This document shows positions 38,099-46,384 of a DNA stretch of 64,000 nucleotides, piece after piece. The notes beneath the pieces are model-generated. The model saw nothing but the letters and a program-made list of their open reading frames with translations. It made no database searches and had not been told where the DNA came from. Each line of letters begins with the position of its first letter. Position 1 is the stretch's first letter. The DNA lies in contig NZ_JACXAC010000001.1 of assembly GCF_014699055.1 (NCBI RefSeq), positions 434,001 to 498,000 on the forward strand. Reading direction: 5' to 3'. The DNA comes from Hymenobacter armeniacus. Its GTDB lineage: Bacteria > Bacteroidota > Bacteroidia > Cytophagales > Hymenobacteraceae. The position numbers were made by a program, and so were the translations under genes.

Positions 38099-38845
38099 AT
38101 GCGCACTGCCTTCATCACGGGAGCATCATCGGGAATTGGCCGGGCCACGGCTGTGGCACTGGCGGGGGCGGGGTTTCAGTTGGTGGTAGCCGGGCGGCGG
38201 CGCGAGCGGCTAGATGAGCTGGCCGCGCAGCTGGCCCCGGTGCCAGTGCACGTGCTGGAATTCGACGTGCGCGACCGGGCGGCTGTGAACGCGGCGGTGG
38301 CCTCGCTGCCCCAGCAGCTGCAGGCGCCCGACGTGCTGGTAAACAACGCCGGCGGCGCGCACGGGCTGGCCCCCATTCAGGCCGGCGACCCTGCCGACTG
38401 GGACCAGATGCTGGACGCCAACGTGCGCGGCCTGCTGAACGTGACGCACGCGCTGCTGCCGGGCATGACGGCCCGCCAGACCGGTTTTATTCTCAACGTG
38501 GGCTCCATTGCCGGGCAGGAGGCGTATGCCAACGGCAACGTGTACTGCGCCAGCAAAGCCGCCGTGCAGATGCTGACCAAAACCATGCGCCTCGACCTGC
38601 TGCCCACGGGCGTGCGCGTGGCCGAGGTGAACCCCGGCGCCGTGGAAACCGAGTTTTCGCAGGTGCGCTTCAAGGGCGACGAGGCGCGGGCGGCCAAGGT
38701 ATACGAGGGCTTCGAGCCGCTGCGCGCCGAGGACGTGGCCGACATCATTGTGTTTATGGTGACGCGCCCGCCGCACGTCACCATTGCCGAGGTGCTGGTG
38801 CTAGCAGGGGCACAGGGCGCCGCCACCACCATCGTGCGCAAGTAA
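38099..38845 (+). CDS. SDR-family NADP-dependent oxidoreductase (YdfG-like)
   Basis: 248 residues, classical short-chain dehydrogenase. Cofactor motif TGASSGIG at the start with RRRERL downstream suggesting NADPH, VNNAGG, the catalytic Ser in LNVGSIAG, YCASK with catalytic Tyr and Lys, and NPGAVETEF. The pattern fits the YdfG subgroup acting on 3-hydroxy acids or serine, but the substrate is inferred. It is convergent with the hydrolase at 38855, only nine bases between the two stops. Confidence 0.9.
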   Translation: MRTAFITGASSGIGRATAVALAGAGFQLVVAGRRRERLDELAAQLAPVPVHVLEFDVRDRAAVNAAVASLPQQLQAPDVLVNNAGGAHGLAPIQAGDPADWDQMLDANVRGLLNVTHALLPGMTARQTGFILNVGSIAGQEAYANGNVYCASKAAVQMLTKTMRLDLLPTGVRVAEVNPGAVETEFSQVRFKGDEARAAKVYEGFEPLRAEDVADIIVFMVTRPPHVTIAEVLVLAGAQGAATTIVRK

Positions 38846-38854
38846 ACAAGCCGC

Positions 38855-39505
38855 TTATTTGGCGGCCAGGCGGGCCAGCAGCTCGCGGTTGAGCTCGTGC
38901 CGCCCGGCAAACGTGGCCACGATGGGGGAGCCGCCTAGCTGCCGCAGCTGCTCGAGCTGGGCTTGCAGCTTTTCGGCGTCGATGTATTCGTCTGCGGTGC
39001 CGGCCACTACCGACAGGCGCAGGCCGTGCAGCAGGGCGTGGGCGGCCACGGCCGGCAGGTCTGGGGGGAAGCCGCCGGCCCACAGAATGAGGTGCGCCGG
39101 CCGAAACGTTGCCTGCGCCAGCCAGCGCGAAACGGTGGCCGTGCCCTGCGAAAATCCAAGCACCGTGATTTCAACCTCGGGTGGGCACGCGGCCAGTAGC
39201 TGCCCGGTGAGTTGGTTGAGGAAGTTGACGTGGTCCTCAATTTCGTGCAGGCGGTCGTCGCGCGTCATCCAGCTGGCGCCCACGCGGCCGCTGGTGCCGT
39301 CGAGGTAAAACCGGGAAAGCCCTTCCGGCGCCACCACCACTGTATCGGGGTCAGCCTCGGCGAGAAAGGCGAAGTGGCGAATGAAATACTGCGCCAGCTG
39401 CCCGTAGCCGTGGCACACCAGCCACACGCGCCGGGTGCGCGCCGACAGCTGGCCCAATTGGTGGTAGCGGGCGCGGCGCGCCACGAGAAGGTGATGCTCG
39501 GCCAT
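38855..39505 (-). CDS. Alpha/beta hydrolase (phospholipase/carboxylesterase-like)
   Basis: 216 residues from the ATG at 39505. An alpha/beta fold with LVCHGYGQLAQYF (oxyanion region), nucleophile elbow GFSQGT, an acid region near GTADEYIDAEKL and the catalytic His in FAGRHELNRE. It resembles carboxylesterase/phospholipase family YpfH-like enzymes. The gene begins five bases after the cdd stop, so the two form an operon. The substrate is unknown. The upstream frame extension overlaps cdd and is not used. Confidence 0.85.
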   Translation of the reverse strand: MAEHHLLVARRARYHQLGQLSARTRRVWLVCHGYGQLAQYFIRHFAFLAEADPDTVVVAPEGLSRFYLDGTSGRVGASWMTRDDRLHEIEDHVNFLNQLTGQLLAACPPEVEITVLGFSQGTATVSRWLAQATFRPAHLILWAGGFPPDLPAVAAHALLHGLRLSVVAGTADEYIDAEKLQAQLEQLRQLGGSPIVATFAGRHELNRELLARLAAK

Positions 39506-39510
39506 CGGCG

Positions 39511-40008
39511 CTACAGCGTGGGCAGGTCGTCGGGCGAAAAGTTGAAGGGCATGAGGTCGGTTACGGAAGCAAACCGCAGGATGGTGCCGGCCCGGCTGGG
39601 CAGCAGCAGCGGGATGGCCCGCGACTGGCGGGCTTCGTACTCCAGCATCACCTGCCGGCAGGCGCCGCAGGGCAACGCCGGGCCGTACTCGCCCCCGGCG
39701 GGCCGGGCGGCCACCGCCATGCCCACAATGGGCGCGTGGCCGGGGCGGCTGGCGGCCAGGCCAAACAGCGCCGTGCGCTCGGCGCACAGGCCGGAGGGGT
39801 AGGCCGCGTTTTCCTGGTTGGTGCCCCGAAACACGGTGCCATCGGCCAGCAGCAGCGCGGCCCCCACCTGGAAGCCGGAATAGGGAGCGTAGGCGTGGGC
39901 CGTGGCCTCGCGCGCGGCTTGCCAGGTGGTTTGCTCGTCGGCAGTTAAGTCGGTGGGAAAATCCAGCTCTTCGTAGGCAATGAGCTGCTGGCGGGAATTG
40001 CGGGCCAT
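39511..40008 (-). CDS. cdd: Cytidine deaminase
   Basis: 165 residues. Deaminates cytidine and deoxycytidine in pyrimidine salvage. The zinc motif is complete: Cys75 and Glu77 in CAERTA, Cys114 and Cys117 in PCGACRQ. FQVGAALL and the N-terminal YAPYSGF are typical of the tetrameric form. The ATG at 40008 lies 20 bases after a TACCTTCG box (40029-40036, minus). It is co-transcribed with the hydrolase downstream and divergent from the saccharopine-dehydrogenase-like gene. Confidence 0.96.
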   Translation of the reverse strand: MARNSRQQLIAYEELDFPTDLTADEQTTWQAAREATAHAYAPYSGFQVGAALLLADGTVFRGTNQENAAYPSGLCAERTALFGLAASRPGHAPIVGMAVAARPAGGEYGPALPCGACRQVMLEYEARQSRAIPLLLPSRAGTILRFASVTDLMPFNFSPDDLPTL

Positions 40009-40094
40009 GCGGATTTAATGAAGGGGCGCGAAGGTAATAATATTGCTGTGAATGAATGGCGCCGGCGTTCCGTGCCGGGCGCGGCGGCGCGTCC

Positions 40095-40102
40095 TACTTT
40101 TG
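40095..40102 (+). promoter_or_regulatory. TACTTTTG -7 box four bases before the saccharopine-dehydrogenase-like ATG
   Basis: TACTTTTG, CGGC, ATG (40107). Predicted leaderless start; no clear -33 TTG. Confidence 0.6.
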
Positions 40103-40106
40103 CGGC

Positions 40107-41450
40107 ATGAATTCCCGCCTTCTGCTCCTTGGCGCGGGCCGCTCGGCCTCGTCGCTTATTCAATACCTGCTGCGCCACGCGCCCACCGAGGGCTGGTTTC
40201 TGACCGTGGCCGATGCCAATCCTGCCCACCTGGCGCCGGTGCTGGCCGCGCACTCGCAATACGCCCGGGCCGTGCCTTTCGACGCGGCCGACGAAAACCT
40301 GCTGGAAGACTTGGTGGCCCAGGCCGACGTGGTGATTTCGATGCTGCCGGCCGTGCTGCACCCGGTGGTAGCGCGGGCCTGCGTGCGGCACGGCCGGCAC
40401 CTGGCCACGGCCAGTTACGTGAGCCCGGCCATTGGCGAGCTGCAGGAGGCGGCGGGGGCCGCGGGCGTCACGCTGCTCATGGAATGCGGCCTCGACCCCG
40501 GCCTCGACCACATGTCGGCCATGCGGGCCATTGCCCACATTCGGGCGCGGGGCGGCGTGATTACGAGTTTCAAGAGCTACTGCGGGGGCCTGCTGGCGCC
40601 TGCGGCCGAGGCCGACAATCCCTGGAAGTACAAGTTCACTTGGAACCCACGCAACGTGGTACTGGCCGGCCAGAGCACGGCCAAATTCCTCGAAGACGGC
40701 CGGCCGCGCTTCATTCCCTACCAGCAACTCTTTGCCCGCACCGAAAAGCTCACGCTGCCCGAGTACGGCGACTTTGAGGGCTACGCCAACCGCGACTCGC
40801 TCAGCTACCGCGCGCCCTACGGGCTCGACGACATCCCGACCATCCTGCGCGGCACCCTGCGGCGGCCGGGCTACTGCGCCGCCTGGCACGCCCTGGTGCG
40901 CCTGGGCCTGACCGACGACGCCGTGAACCTTGACAACCCCGAAACCATGACCTGGGCCGAGCTGGTGGCGGCCTACTTGCCCGCGCCGCACGTGCCCGGC
41001 CTGGAGGTGGCCACGCGCGCGGCGCAGTACCTGGGGCTGGCGCCCGAAAGCGAGGAAATGGGCCGCCTGCACTGGCTGGGCCTGTTCTCTGACCGGCCGG
41101 TGGGCCACGCTCACGCCACGCCGGCCCAGCTGCTGGAGCGCCTGCTGAGCGAAAAGTGGCAACTGCAGCCCCACGACCACGACCTGATTGTGATGCAGCA
41201 CCTCTTTGAATACGAGCTGAATGGGGCTACCCACCGCCTCACGTCGTCGCTGGCCGTGGAGGGCGACGACGCCACCCACACCGCCATGGCCAAAACCGTG
41301 GGCCTGCCGCTGGGCATGGCCGTGCGCCGGCTGGTGCGCGGCGAAATCGCCCAGCGCGGCGTGGTCATCCCGGTGGCGGCTGACCTGTATGAGCCCATTC
41401 TACAGGAACTGGCGACGGAATACGGCATCCGCTTTCAGGAACAGGAATAG
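40107..41450 (+). CDS. Saccharopine dehydrogenase / LYS9-like oxidoreductase
   Basis: 447 residues from the ATG at 40107. N-terminal Rossmann fold (LLLLGAGRSASSLIQYL), then the family segments DVVISMLPAVLHPVVARACV and LLMECGLDPGLDHMSAM and a large substrate domain (SFKSYCGGLLAP, NPWKYKFTWNPRNVVLAGQ). These match the saccharopine reductase half of lysine metabolism. In Bacteroidota such proteins are found as single enzymes; whether it makes or breaks lysine cannot be read here. The -7 box four bases away supports the start. The ABC exporter pair follows on the same strand. Confidence 0.88.
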   Translation: MNSRLLLLGAGRSASSLIQYLLRHAPTEGWFLTVADANPAHLAPVLAAHSQYARAVPFDAADENLLEDLVAQADVVISMLPAVLHPVVARACVRHGRHLATASYVSPAIGELQEAAGAAGVTLLMECGLDPGLDHMSAMRAIAHIRARGGVITSFKSYCGGLLAPAAEADNPWKYKFTWNPRNVVLAGQSTAKFLEDGRPRFIPYQQLFARTEKLTLPEYGDFEGYANRDSLSYRAPYGLDDIPTILRGTLRRPGYCAAWHALVRLGLTDDAVNLDNPETMTWAELVAAYLPAPHVPGLEVATRAAQYLGLAPESEEMGRLHWLGLFSDRPVGHAHATPAQLLERLLSEKWQLQPHDHDLIVMQHLFEYELNGATHRLTSSLAVEGDDATHTAMAKTVGLPLGMAVRRLVRGEIAQRGVVIPVAADLYEPILQELATEYGIRFQEQE

Positions 41451-41495
41451 TAGACCGCTACAATCTGCCCCCCGGCTCACGCGTTAGGCTCGTCC

Positions 41496-42449
41496 ATGTC
41501 TGCGTTGCTTGCTTACCTGCGCCTTCGTGGCCGTCTGTCCTGGCGCCTTTTGGTGGAAGTGGGGTGGCTGCGCATGGCCGTGCTGGGGCCCATGGTACTG
41601 ATTTTGGTGAGCCGGGCGCTTGTGCTGGCTGCCCCCCACCGGCAGGCGCAGTGGCTGGTGCCCGTAGCGCTGCCGCTGCTGCTGGCTTCGGCCCACCGGC
41701 AGCGGGCCGACCTCCGGTTCTTGGCCACCAGCGCGCCAGATTACCGGCGCTGGCTGGCCGTGGAATATGGCGTGGTGGCCCTGCCCGCGGCCTTGCTGCT
41801 GGCTTGCTTCCAGGATTGGGGCGCGGCGGCCCTGCTGCTGGCGGCGGCTCCGGCCGTGGCAGCCCTGCCGGCCGCCCGCGAAGACCGCAGCACCCGGCAC
41901 CGGGCGCGCAGCCTGTTTCGCAGCGAGGCGTTTGAGTGGGTGGGGGGGCTGCGGGGCGGCGGGCAGTGGCTGTGGCCGCTGCTGGTGGCGGGGGCCTGCT
42001 GGTGGCACGCCTACCCGCTGGCACCGGCGGTGGCGCTGGCCGTCTGGCTGCTGCTGCTTGCGGGGTGTTTCGGCACGCCGGAGCCGATTACGATGCTCAC
42101 GCTGGCGGGGCAACCCTCGCGGGCCTGGCTGGGCCGCCGGCTGCTGCTGAGCCTGGGCTACGCCGCCCTGACGGCCGCACCACTGCTGTGGGTGCTAGGC
42201 AGCGGGCCGGCGGGAGCGGGCGGCGCGCTGGCCGTGGGCACGGCTTGGCTGGGCTTGGTGGGCCTGCTCATTCTCGCCAAATATGCCTTTTACCCCAATG
42301 CCACTCACATTCGCACCACCCAGGCGCTGGTGCTGGGCGTGGCTTTTCTGCTGCCCGGCCACCCGTTGTACCCGGTGCTGCTGCTGGTGGCCGTGGGCGG
42401 CCTCATTTGGCAAAGCCAGCGGCGCCTGCGTGCGGTGCTGGGTAGCTGA
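41496..42449 (+). CDS. Polytopic membrane protein, likely partner of the ABC ATPase
   Basis: 317 residues with about eight to ten hydrophobic segments (for example LVPVALPLLLASA, LLLLAGCF, TLAGQP-flanked helices, LGLVGLLILAKYAF, ALVLGVAFLLPGHPLYPVLL). I recognise no sequence family. It starts 45 bases after the preceding stop and is followed 66 bases later by a lone ABC ATPase, so the best inference is the permease of a two-gene exporter of ABC-2 type. The ATG at 41496 is the first good start. Leu/Ala/Trp-rich composition and no signal peptide beyond the first helix. Confidence 0.7.
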   Translation: MSALLAYLRLRGRLSWRLLVEVGWLRMAVLGPMVLILVSRALVLAAPHRQAQWLVPVALPLLLASAHRQRADLRFLATSAPDYRRWLAVEYGVVALPAALLLACFQDWGAAALLLAAAPAVAALPAAREDRSTRHRARSLFRSEAFEWVGGLRGGGQWLWPLLVAGACWWHAYPLAPAVALAVWLLLLAGCFGTPEPITMLTLAGQPSRAWLGRRLLLSLGYAALTAAPLLWVLGSGPAGAGGALAVGTAWLGLVGLLILAKYAFYPNATHIRTTQALVLGVAFLLPGHPLYPVLLLVAVGGLIWQSQRRLRAVLGS

Positions 42450-42515
42450 AAGCAAAGCAGTCAGAATCGATATCCTTTTAACAGTGCATTCTTATCGGGT
42501 TCTCCATCACCTCAC

Positions 42516-43208
42516 ATGCTTGAAATCCTGGACCTGCGCAAAGCTTATGGCCCGCACGAGGTGCTGCAGGGCGTGAGTCTGGCCTTGCGCCCCGGTACCA
42601 TTCACGGCCTGGTGGGGGCCAACGGCGCCGGCAAAACCACGCTGATAAACTGCTTATATGGCTTGGAAACGAGCTTTGGCGGAAGCGTGCAGGACACGGC
42701 CGGCGTGCCCGTGCGCCACAGCACCGGGCTGCTGCCCTACGAGCCCTATTTTTACCCGCGCCTGACCGGCCGCGAGTACCTGGAGTTCTGCCTGCAGGCG
42801 CGTGGCCGCCGGCTGTTGGACTTTGCGGGCTGGAACCAGGTGCTGGAGCTGCCCCTCGACCAATACGCTGACGAATATTCAGCGGGCATGCGCAAGAAGC
42901 TGGCCCTGCTGGCCTTGCTGGTGCAGCAGTTCGATTACCTCATCCTCGACGAGCCCTTCAACGGCCTCGACCTTGAAGCCAACCTGCTGCTGAAATCCAT
43001 CCTCAAGCGCCTGCGCGACCGCGGCACGGGCATTTTGCTCACTTCGCACATCCTGGGCGCCCTCACCGAAACCTGCGACGAAATATCGGTGCTGGTGGCC
43101 GGGCGCATCCAGCGGCACTACCCGGCGGCCGAGTTTGGCACCCTGGAGCACGACCTGCTCGACAGCCTGCACCGCGAGAAACTGAAGCTGCTGGACGGCC
43201 TGGTATAG
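42516..43208 (+). CDS. ABC transporter ATP-binding protein
   Basis: 230 residues. A complete nucleotide-binding domain: Walker A GANGAGKTT, a Q-loop region near LLPYEPYFYP, an ABC signature variant YSAGMRKKLAL, Walker B YLILDEPFNGLD and the switch His in LLTSHILG. The YSxGMRxKL form of the signature is usual in ABC-2 exporters of drugs, sodium or gliding-type systems. It pairs with the membrane protein upstream. Cargo unknown. Confidence 0.92.
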   Translation: MLEILDLRKAYGPHEVLQGVSLALRPGTIHGLVGANGAGKTTLINCLYGLETSFGGSVQDTAGVPVRHSTGLLPYEPYFYPRLTGREYLEFCLQARGRRLLDFAGWNQVLELPLDQYADEYSAGMRKKLALLALLVQQFDYLILDEPFNGLDLEANLLLKSILKRLRDRGTGILLTSHILGALTETCDEISVLVAGRIQRHYPAAEFGTLEHDLLDSLHREKLKLLDGLV

Positions 43209-43285
43209 CGCCGCGTATTCGCGTCTCGCCGCGGAGAGTGAGCTATACGCAAGCGGCGCGCACGCCGCGACGCAACCATGCGTCC

Positions 43286-44011
43286 TTACAGCGCCAGGTA
43301 AAACCCGGCCAGCAGCGCCCGGAACTCAGCCGAATACGCTCCGTCATCCGTGGCGCTGCGGATGACCAACTCGGTTTCGGCTACTTGCGCCGCCTCCTGC
43401 CGGAAGCCGACGATGTGCCGCAGCGGCCGGCTGCCGGGCCGGTGCCGCACCACCAGCCGCGTGGCCGGGTGCAGGCCCAGGCCGGCCGCTTCCTGCGCAA
43501 AGACCTGCATTTCGGGCGGGGGCAGCAGCACGGTGAGCAGGCCGCCGGGCCGCAGATACGCCGCTGCAAAAGCCGCCAATGCTTCGAAGGAAAGCGTGTC
43601 GGCGGCTTCGTGGCGGGCGGTGGTGCGGGCCGCATCCGGCGAGCGCAGCGACTGCCGAAAGAAGGGCGGGTTGCAGATGATGTGGCTGAAGGGAGCTGGT
43701 TGCGTGGCCGCAAATTCGGCCAGGCCCAGCGCGTGGATGCGGATGCGCCCGGGCCACGGACTGGCCGCGGCATTGGCCGTGGCCTGCGCAGCGGCCGCAA
43801 CGTCGATTTCCACGGCTTCAATCTGCACGGTGGGATGACGCTGGGCGGCCATGAGGGCCAGCAGGCCGGTGCCAGTGCCAATGTCCAGCAGCCGCGTGGC
43901 CCCGCGGAGGTCGGCGGCCGCGCCCAGCAGGCAGGCGTCGGTGCTCACCTTCATGGCGCAGGCGCCTTGCTCGATGCGGAACTGCTGAAACTGGAAGTAG
44001 TCGTTGGGCAC
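43286..44011 (-). CDS. trmN6: tRNA1(Val) adenine-37 N6-methyltransferase family protein
   Basis: 241 residues with a GTG start at 44011. SAM-dependent N6-adenine methyltransferase: N-terminal FRIEQGACAMKVSTDACLLGA typical of YfiC/TrmN6, SAM site LLDIGTGTGLLALM, EAVEIDVAAA, and catalytic CNPPFF. It lies 12 bases after rnhA on the same strand, so both should be on one transcript. The E. coli enzyme modifies A37 of tRNA-Val; target here by family inference. Confidence 0.9.
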   Translation of the reverse strand: MPNDYFQFQQFRIEQGACAMKVSTDACLLGAAADLRGATRLLDIGTGTGLLALMAAQRHPTVQIEAVEIDVAAAAQATANAAASPWPGRIRIHALGLAEFAATQPAPFSHIICNPPFFRQSLRSPDAARTTARHEAADTLSFEALAAFAAAYLRPGGLLTVLLPPPEMQVFAQEAAGLGLHPATRLVVRHRPGSRPLRHIVGFRQEAAQVAETELVIRSATDDGAYSAEFRALLAGFYLAL

Positions 44012-44023
44012 GGCGGCGTGTAC

Positions 44024-44488
44024 TTAACCAGCCGCCACGATGGCCTCGTAGCCCTCATCCACCAACAGACCTTTGCCCGTGGCGCTTTGCACGGCCAGCA
44101 CGTCGCAACGCTCGTTTTCGGGGTGGCCGGCGTGGCCTTTTATCCAGTGGAAGGTGACCTTGCGCTGCTTGTAGATGCGCAGGAAACGGCGCCACAGGTC
44201 TTCGTTGGCTTTTTTGCCAAAATCGGGCTTGGCGGCCCAGCCAAACACCCATTTCTTCTCCACGGCGTCGACCACGTATTTTGAGTCGGACACCACGCGG
44301 ATGGGCAGCTCGGGCCGCGTCACGGCTTCGAGGCCCACGATGACGGCCAGCAGTTCCATGCGGTTGTTGGTGGTGAGGCGGAAGCCCTGGGTGAGCTCTT
44401 TTTCGTGAGGGCCGTAGCGCAGAATGGCGCCGTAGCCGCCCGGGCCGGGGTTGCCGCGGGCCGAGCCGTCGGTGAACAGGTGAATCAA
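44024..44488 (-). CDS. rnhA: Ribonuclease HI
   Basis: 154 residues. Cuts RNA in RNA-DNA hybrids. Catalytic carboxylates: Asp7 in FTDGSARGNPGPGG, Glu45 in NNRMELLAV, Asp68 in VVSDSKYV and the last Asp in NERCDVLA; the basic handle WAAKPDFGKKANEDLW is present. The start is TTG at 44488, since no ATG exists upstream in frame and the family N-terminus begins exactly here. The upstream region is an inverted repeat of the TTGTTCGTTGT type. Confidence 0.95.
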   Translation of the reverse strand: MIHLFTDGSARGNPGPGGYGAILRYGPHEKELTQGFRLTTNNRMELLAVIVGLEAVTRPELPIRVVSDSKYVVDAVEKKWVFGWAAKPDFGKKANEDLWRRFLRIYKQRKVTFHWIKGHAGHPENERCDVLAVQSATGKGLLVDEGYEAIVAAG

Positions 44489-44499
44489 GTTCGTTATCA

Positions 44500-44573
44500 G
44501 TTGTTCGTTGTTCGTTGTTAGGTTGTTCAGGATGAAGTTCTAGACCAACAACTGACAACGAACAACGGACAAC
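44500..44573. repeat. Inverted repeat of the GTTGTTCGTTGT type
   Basis: Left arm GTTGTTCGTTGTTCGTTGTT (about 44501-44528) and right arm AACAACTGACAACGAACAAC (about 44546-44573) pair with a few mismatches. The same sequence type occurs at 58219-58297. Confidence 0.75.
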
Positions 44574-44577
44574 AAAA

Positions 44578-45138
44578 TTAAAAATTGGTTTTAAACAGCT
44601 TGATGGCGATGGCCAGCAGAATCACGCCAAACACTCGGCGCAGCACGTCCTCGCCGCCTTTGCCGAGCTTGCGCTCTATCCAGGGGCTGGTTTTGAGCAC
44701 CGCGTACACAAACAGCAGGTTTAGCAGGATGCCCACCAGGATGTTGGGCAGCGAGTAGGCGGCCCGCAGCGAGAGCAGCGTGGTCATGGTGCCGGCGCCA
44801 ACAATGAGCGGAAACGCCAGCGGCACAATGGAGCCCGTGCTGCCCGACAAATCGGACTTGAACAGCTCGATGCCGAGTATCATCTCCAGGCCAATGAGGA
44901 AAATGACCACCGCGCCGGCCAGGGCAAAGCTCTGGTTGTCGACGCCCAGCAGCCGGAGCAGGCTTTGCCCCACAAACAGAAACGTGACCATGAGGCAGCC
45001 CGCCACAAAAGTGGCCAGCTCGGCCTTGATGGCGCCTTCGCGCTGCCGAATCTGAATAATCACCGGGATGGACCCGATGATGTCGATGACGGCAAACAGC
45101 GTGAGCGTGACCGAAAAGATGTGCTGGAGGTTGAACAT
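44578..45138 (-). CDS. MarC family integral membrane protein
   Basis: 186 residues from the ATG at 45138 (MFNLQHIFSVTLTLFAVID); the frame upstream runs through a palindrome. Six hydrophobic helices and the family motif FPLIVGAGTMTTLLSL after IVPLA identify the MarC/UPF0056 family. Often annotated as an antibiotic-resistance protein, but E. coli MarC does not confer multidrug resistance and the role is unknown. It lies downstream of a palindromic element and upstream of rnhA on the same strand. Confidence 0.92.
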   Translation of the reverse strand: MFNLQHIFSVTLTLFAVIDIIGSIPVIIQIRQREGAIKAELATFVAGCLMVTFLFVGQSLLRLLGVDNQSFALAGAVVIFLIGLEMILGIELFKSDLSGSTGSIVPLAFPLIVGAGTMTTLLSLRAAYSLPNILVGILLNLLFVYAVLKTSPWIERKLGKGGEDVLRRVFGVILLAIAIKLFKTNF

Positions 45139-45160
45139 GGACCTTGCAGGGTGCTGAGGA

Positions 45161-45249
45161 ACGGCGTGCAGCGCGCAGCGAAGCATCCCGTGTGCTTTCA
45201 CTGATTACTTTCTGCGAGCGAGGTGCTTCGCTGCGCGCTGCATGACCGT
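45161..45249. repeat. Imperfect intergenic palindrome
   Basis: Left arm GTGCAGCGCGCAGCGAAGCA pairs with right arm TGCTTCGCTGCGCGCTGCAT (about 45166-45185 and 45223-45242), with weaker outer extension ending ATGACCGT. Between marC and the aminotransferase gene. The core differs from the CGTCATGCTGA type but the outer ends are similar. Confidence 0.8.
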
Positions 45250-45252
45250 CAA

Positions 45253-46320
45253 TTAGCCTGGGTATTCCTTCGCGAAAAACTGCACCAGCGCCTCGAAAGC
45301 GGCGTCGGGCACGGCGGGGAAGTTGGCGATGCGGACGGTGGTGTTTTTGAGGGGGCCGTAGCCGCTGCCCAGTTGCAGGCCGGCTTCCTTGGCTTTGCCC
45401 TTGATTTCTTCGATGAGCGCGGCGTCGCCTTTCAGGCCGACGACGGTGGTGGAGCGCGTTTCGGGGTTCGTGACGAAGGGCTGGAGCGGAGTGGCCTGGT
45501 CGAAGAAGGCGTAAAGCTTCTCGGCGCGGTCCACGAGGTGCTGGTGCACGGTTTTGATGGGCTCGCGGTCGGCCAGTACGCGGCTGAGCAGGTAGATGCC
45601 CAGCACGTTGGGCGTGTAGTTGGTTTGGTAGTTCAGCATCTGGCTCAGCATGGCCGGCAGCGCGTTGTAGTGGGCGCGGTCGTTCACGGCTTTGGCCTGG
45701 GCCACGGCGCGGGGCGACAGTATCATCACGCCCAGGCCGGCGGGCAGCCCGAAGCACTTCTGCACCGAGCCAAACCACACGTCGGCCTTGATGTACTTCA
45801 GGTTGAGCCCGGCCAGCGAGCTGGTGGCGTCCACGGCCAGCAGGGTGCCGTTGAGGCGGTTGAACAGGTTCAGGATGAAGCCTTCGCGCAGCTGGGTGGC
45901 GGTGCTGGTTTCGTTCTGGGTGATGCACACCAGGTCGGTGTCGTCGGCCGAGAAGGGGAGGGCGGCGATGTCGGGCACCTCGTCGAGCCCAAACGAGAGG
46001 CCCGTGCTGGCCGGCCGCAGGGCCTGGGCATACTTCAGCCACTTTTCGCCAAAGTCGCCGTTGTAGAGGTGGAAGGAGCGGCGCGGCGTGAGGCTCTGGG
46101 CCAGAATTTCCCAGCACTCGGTGGCCGAGCCCGTGAACAGGACGGTATAGTCCTGCGGCACGTTGAGCTTGGTTTTGAGGTCGGTCACCGTCTGGCGCAC
46201 CAGCGAGGTCACTTTTTCGGAACGATGCGGGGCCGAGAGCCAGCCCTCGTCAAAGGCATCGGTGAGGTATTGCCGAACGGCGGGGTATACGGCCGAAGGG
46301 CCCGGGTTGAAAGTATACAT
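45253..46320 (-). CDS. Class V PLP-dependent aminotransferase (phosphoserine aminotransferase-like)
   Basis: 355 residues from the ATG at 46320 (MYTFNPGPSAVYP). Class V fold with PLP: LFTGSATECWEIL, VDATSSLAGL and the Schiff-base lysine in SVQKCFGLPAGLG. The start motif TFNPGPS and the overall length point to phosphoserine or alanine-glyoxylate aminotransferases; serine synthesis is the favoured guess. A full promoter (46356-46384, minus) lies 36 bases upstream, supporting this start over the longer frame. No serA is adjacent in the window. Confidence 0.88.
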   Translation of the reverse strand: MYTFNPGPSAVYPAVRQYLTDAFDEGWLSAPHRSEKVTSLVRQTVTDLKTKLNVPQDYTVLFTGSATECWEILAQSLTPRRSFHLYNGDFGEKWLKYAQALRPASTGLSFGLDEVPDIAALPFSADDTDLVCITQNETSTATQLREGFILNLFNRLNGTLLAVDATSSLAGLNLKYIKADVWFGSVQKCFGLPAGLGVMILSPRAVAQAKAVNDRAHYNALPAMLSQMLNYQTNYTPNVLGIYLLSRVLADREPIKTVHQHLVDRAEKLYAFFDQATPLQPFVTNPETRSTTVVGLKGDAALIEEIKGKAKEAGLQLGSGYGPLKNTTVRIANFPAVPDAAFEALVQFFAKEYPG

Positions 46321-46355
46321 GGGGAGAGAGCAAATGGAGAGAGGCGCCGCCAGCG

Positions 46356-46384
46356 CAAAGGTAGCGGCTACGCCAACCGTCAAA
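46356..46384 (-). promoter_or_regulatory. Promoter of the class V aminotransferase gene
   Basis: On the minus strand: TTTG (46381-46384), 17-base spacer, TACCTTTG (46356-46363). One of the clearest -33/-7 pairs in the window. Confidence 0.7.

Noticed and set aside
43209..43285. Possible palindrome between the ABC ATPase and trmN6
   Set aside because: GC-rich partial complementarity (GCCGCG and CGCGGC pieces) but no long arms; too weak to list.
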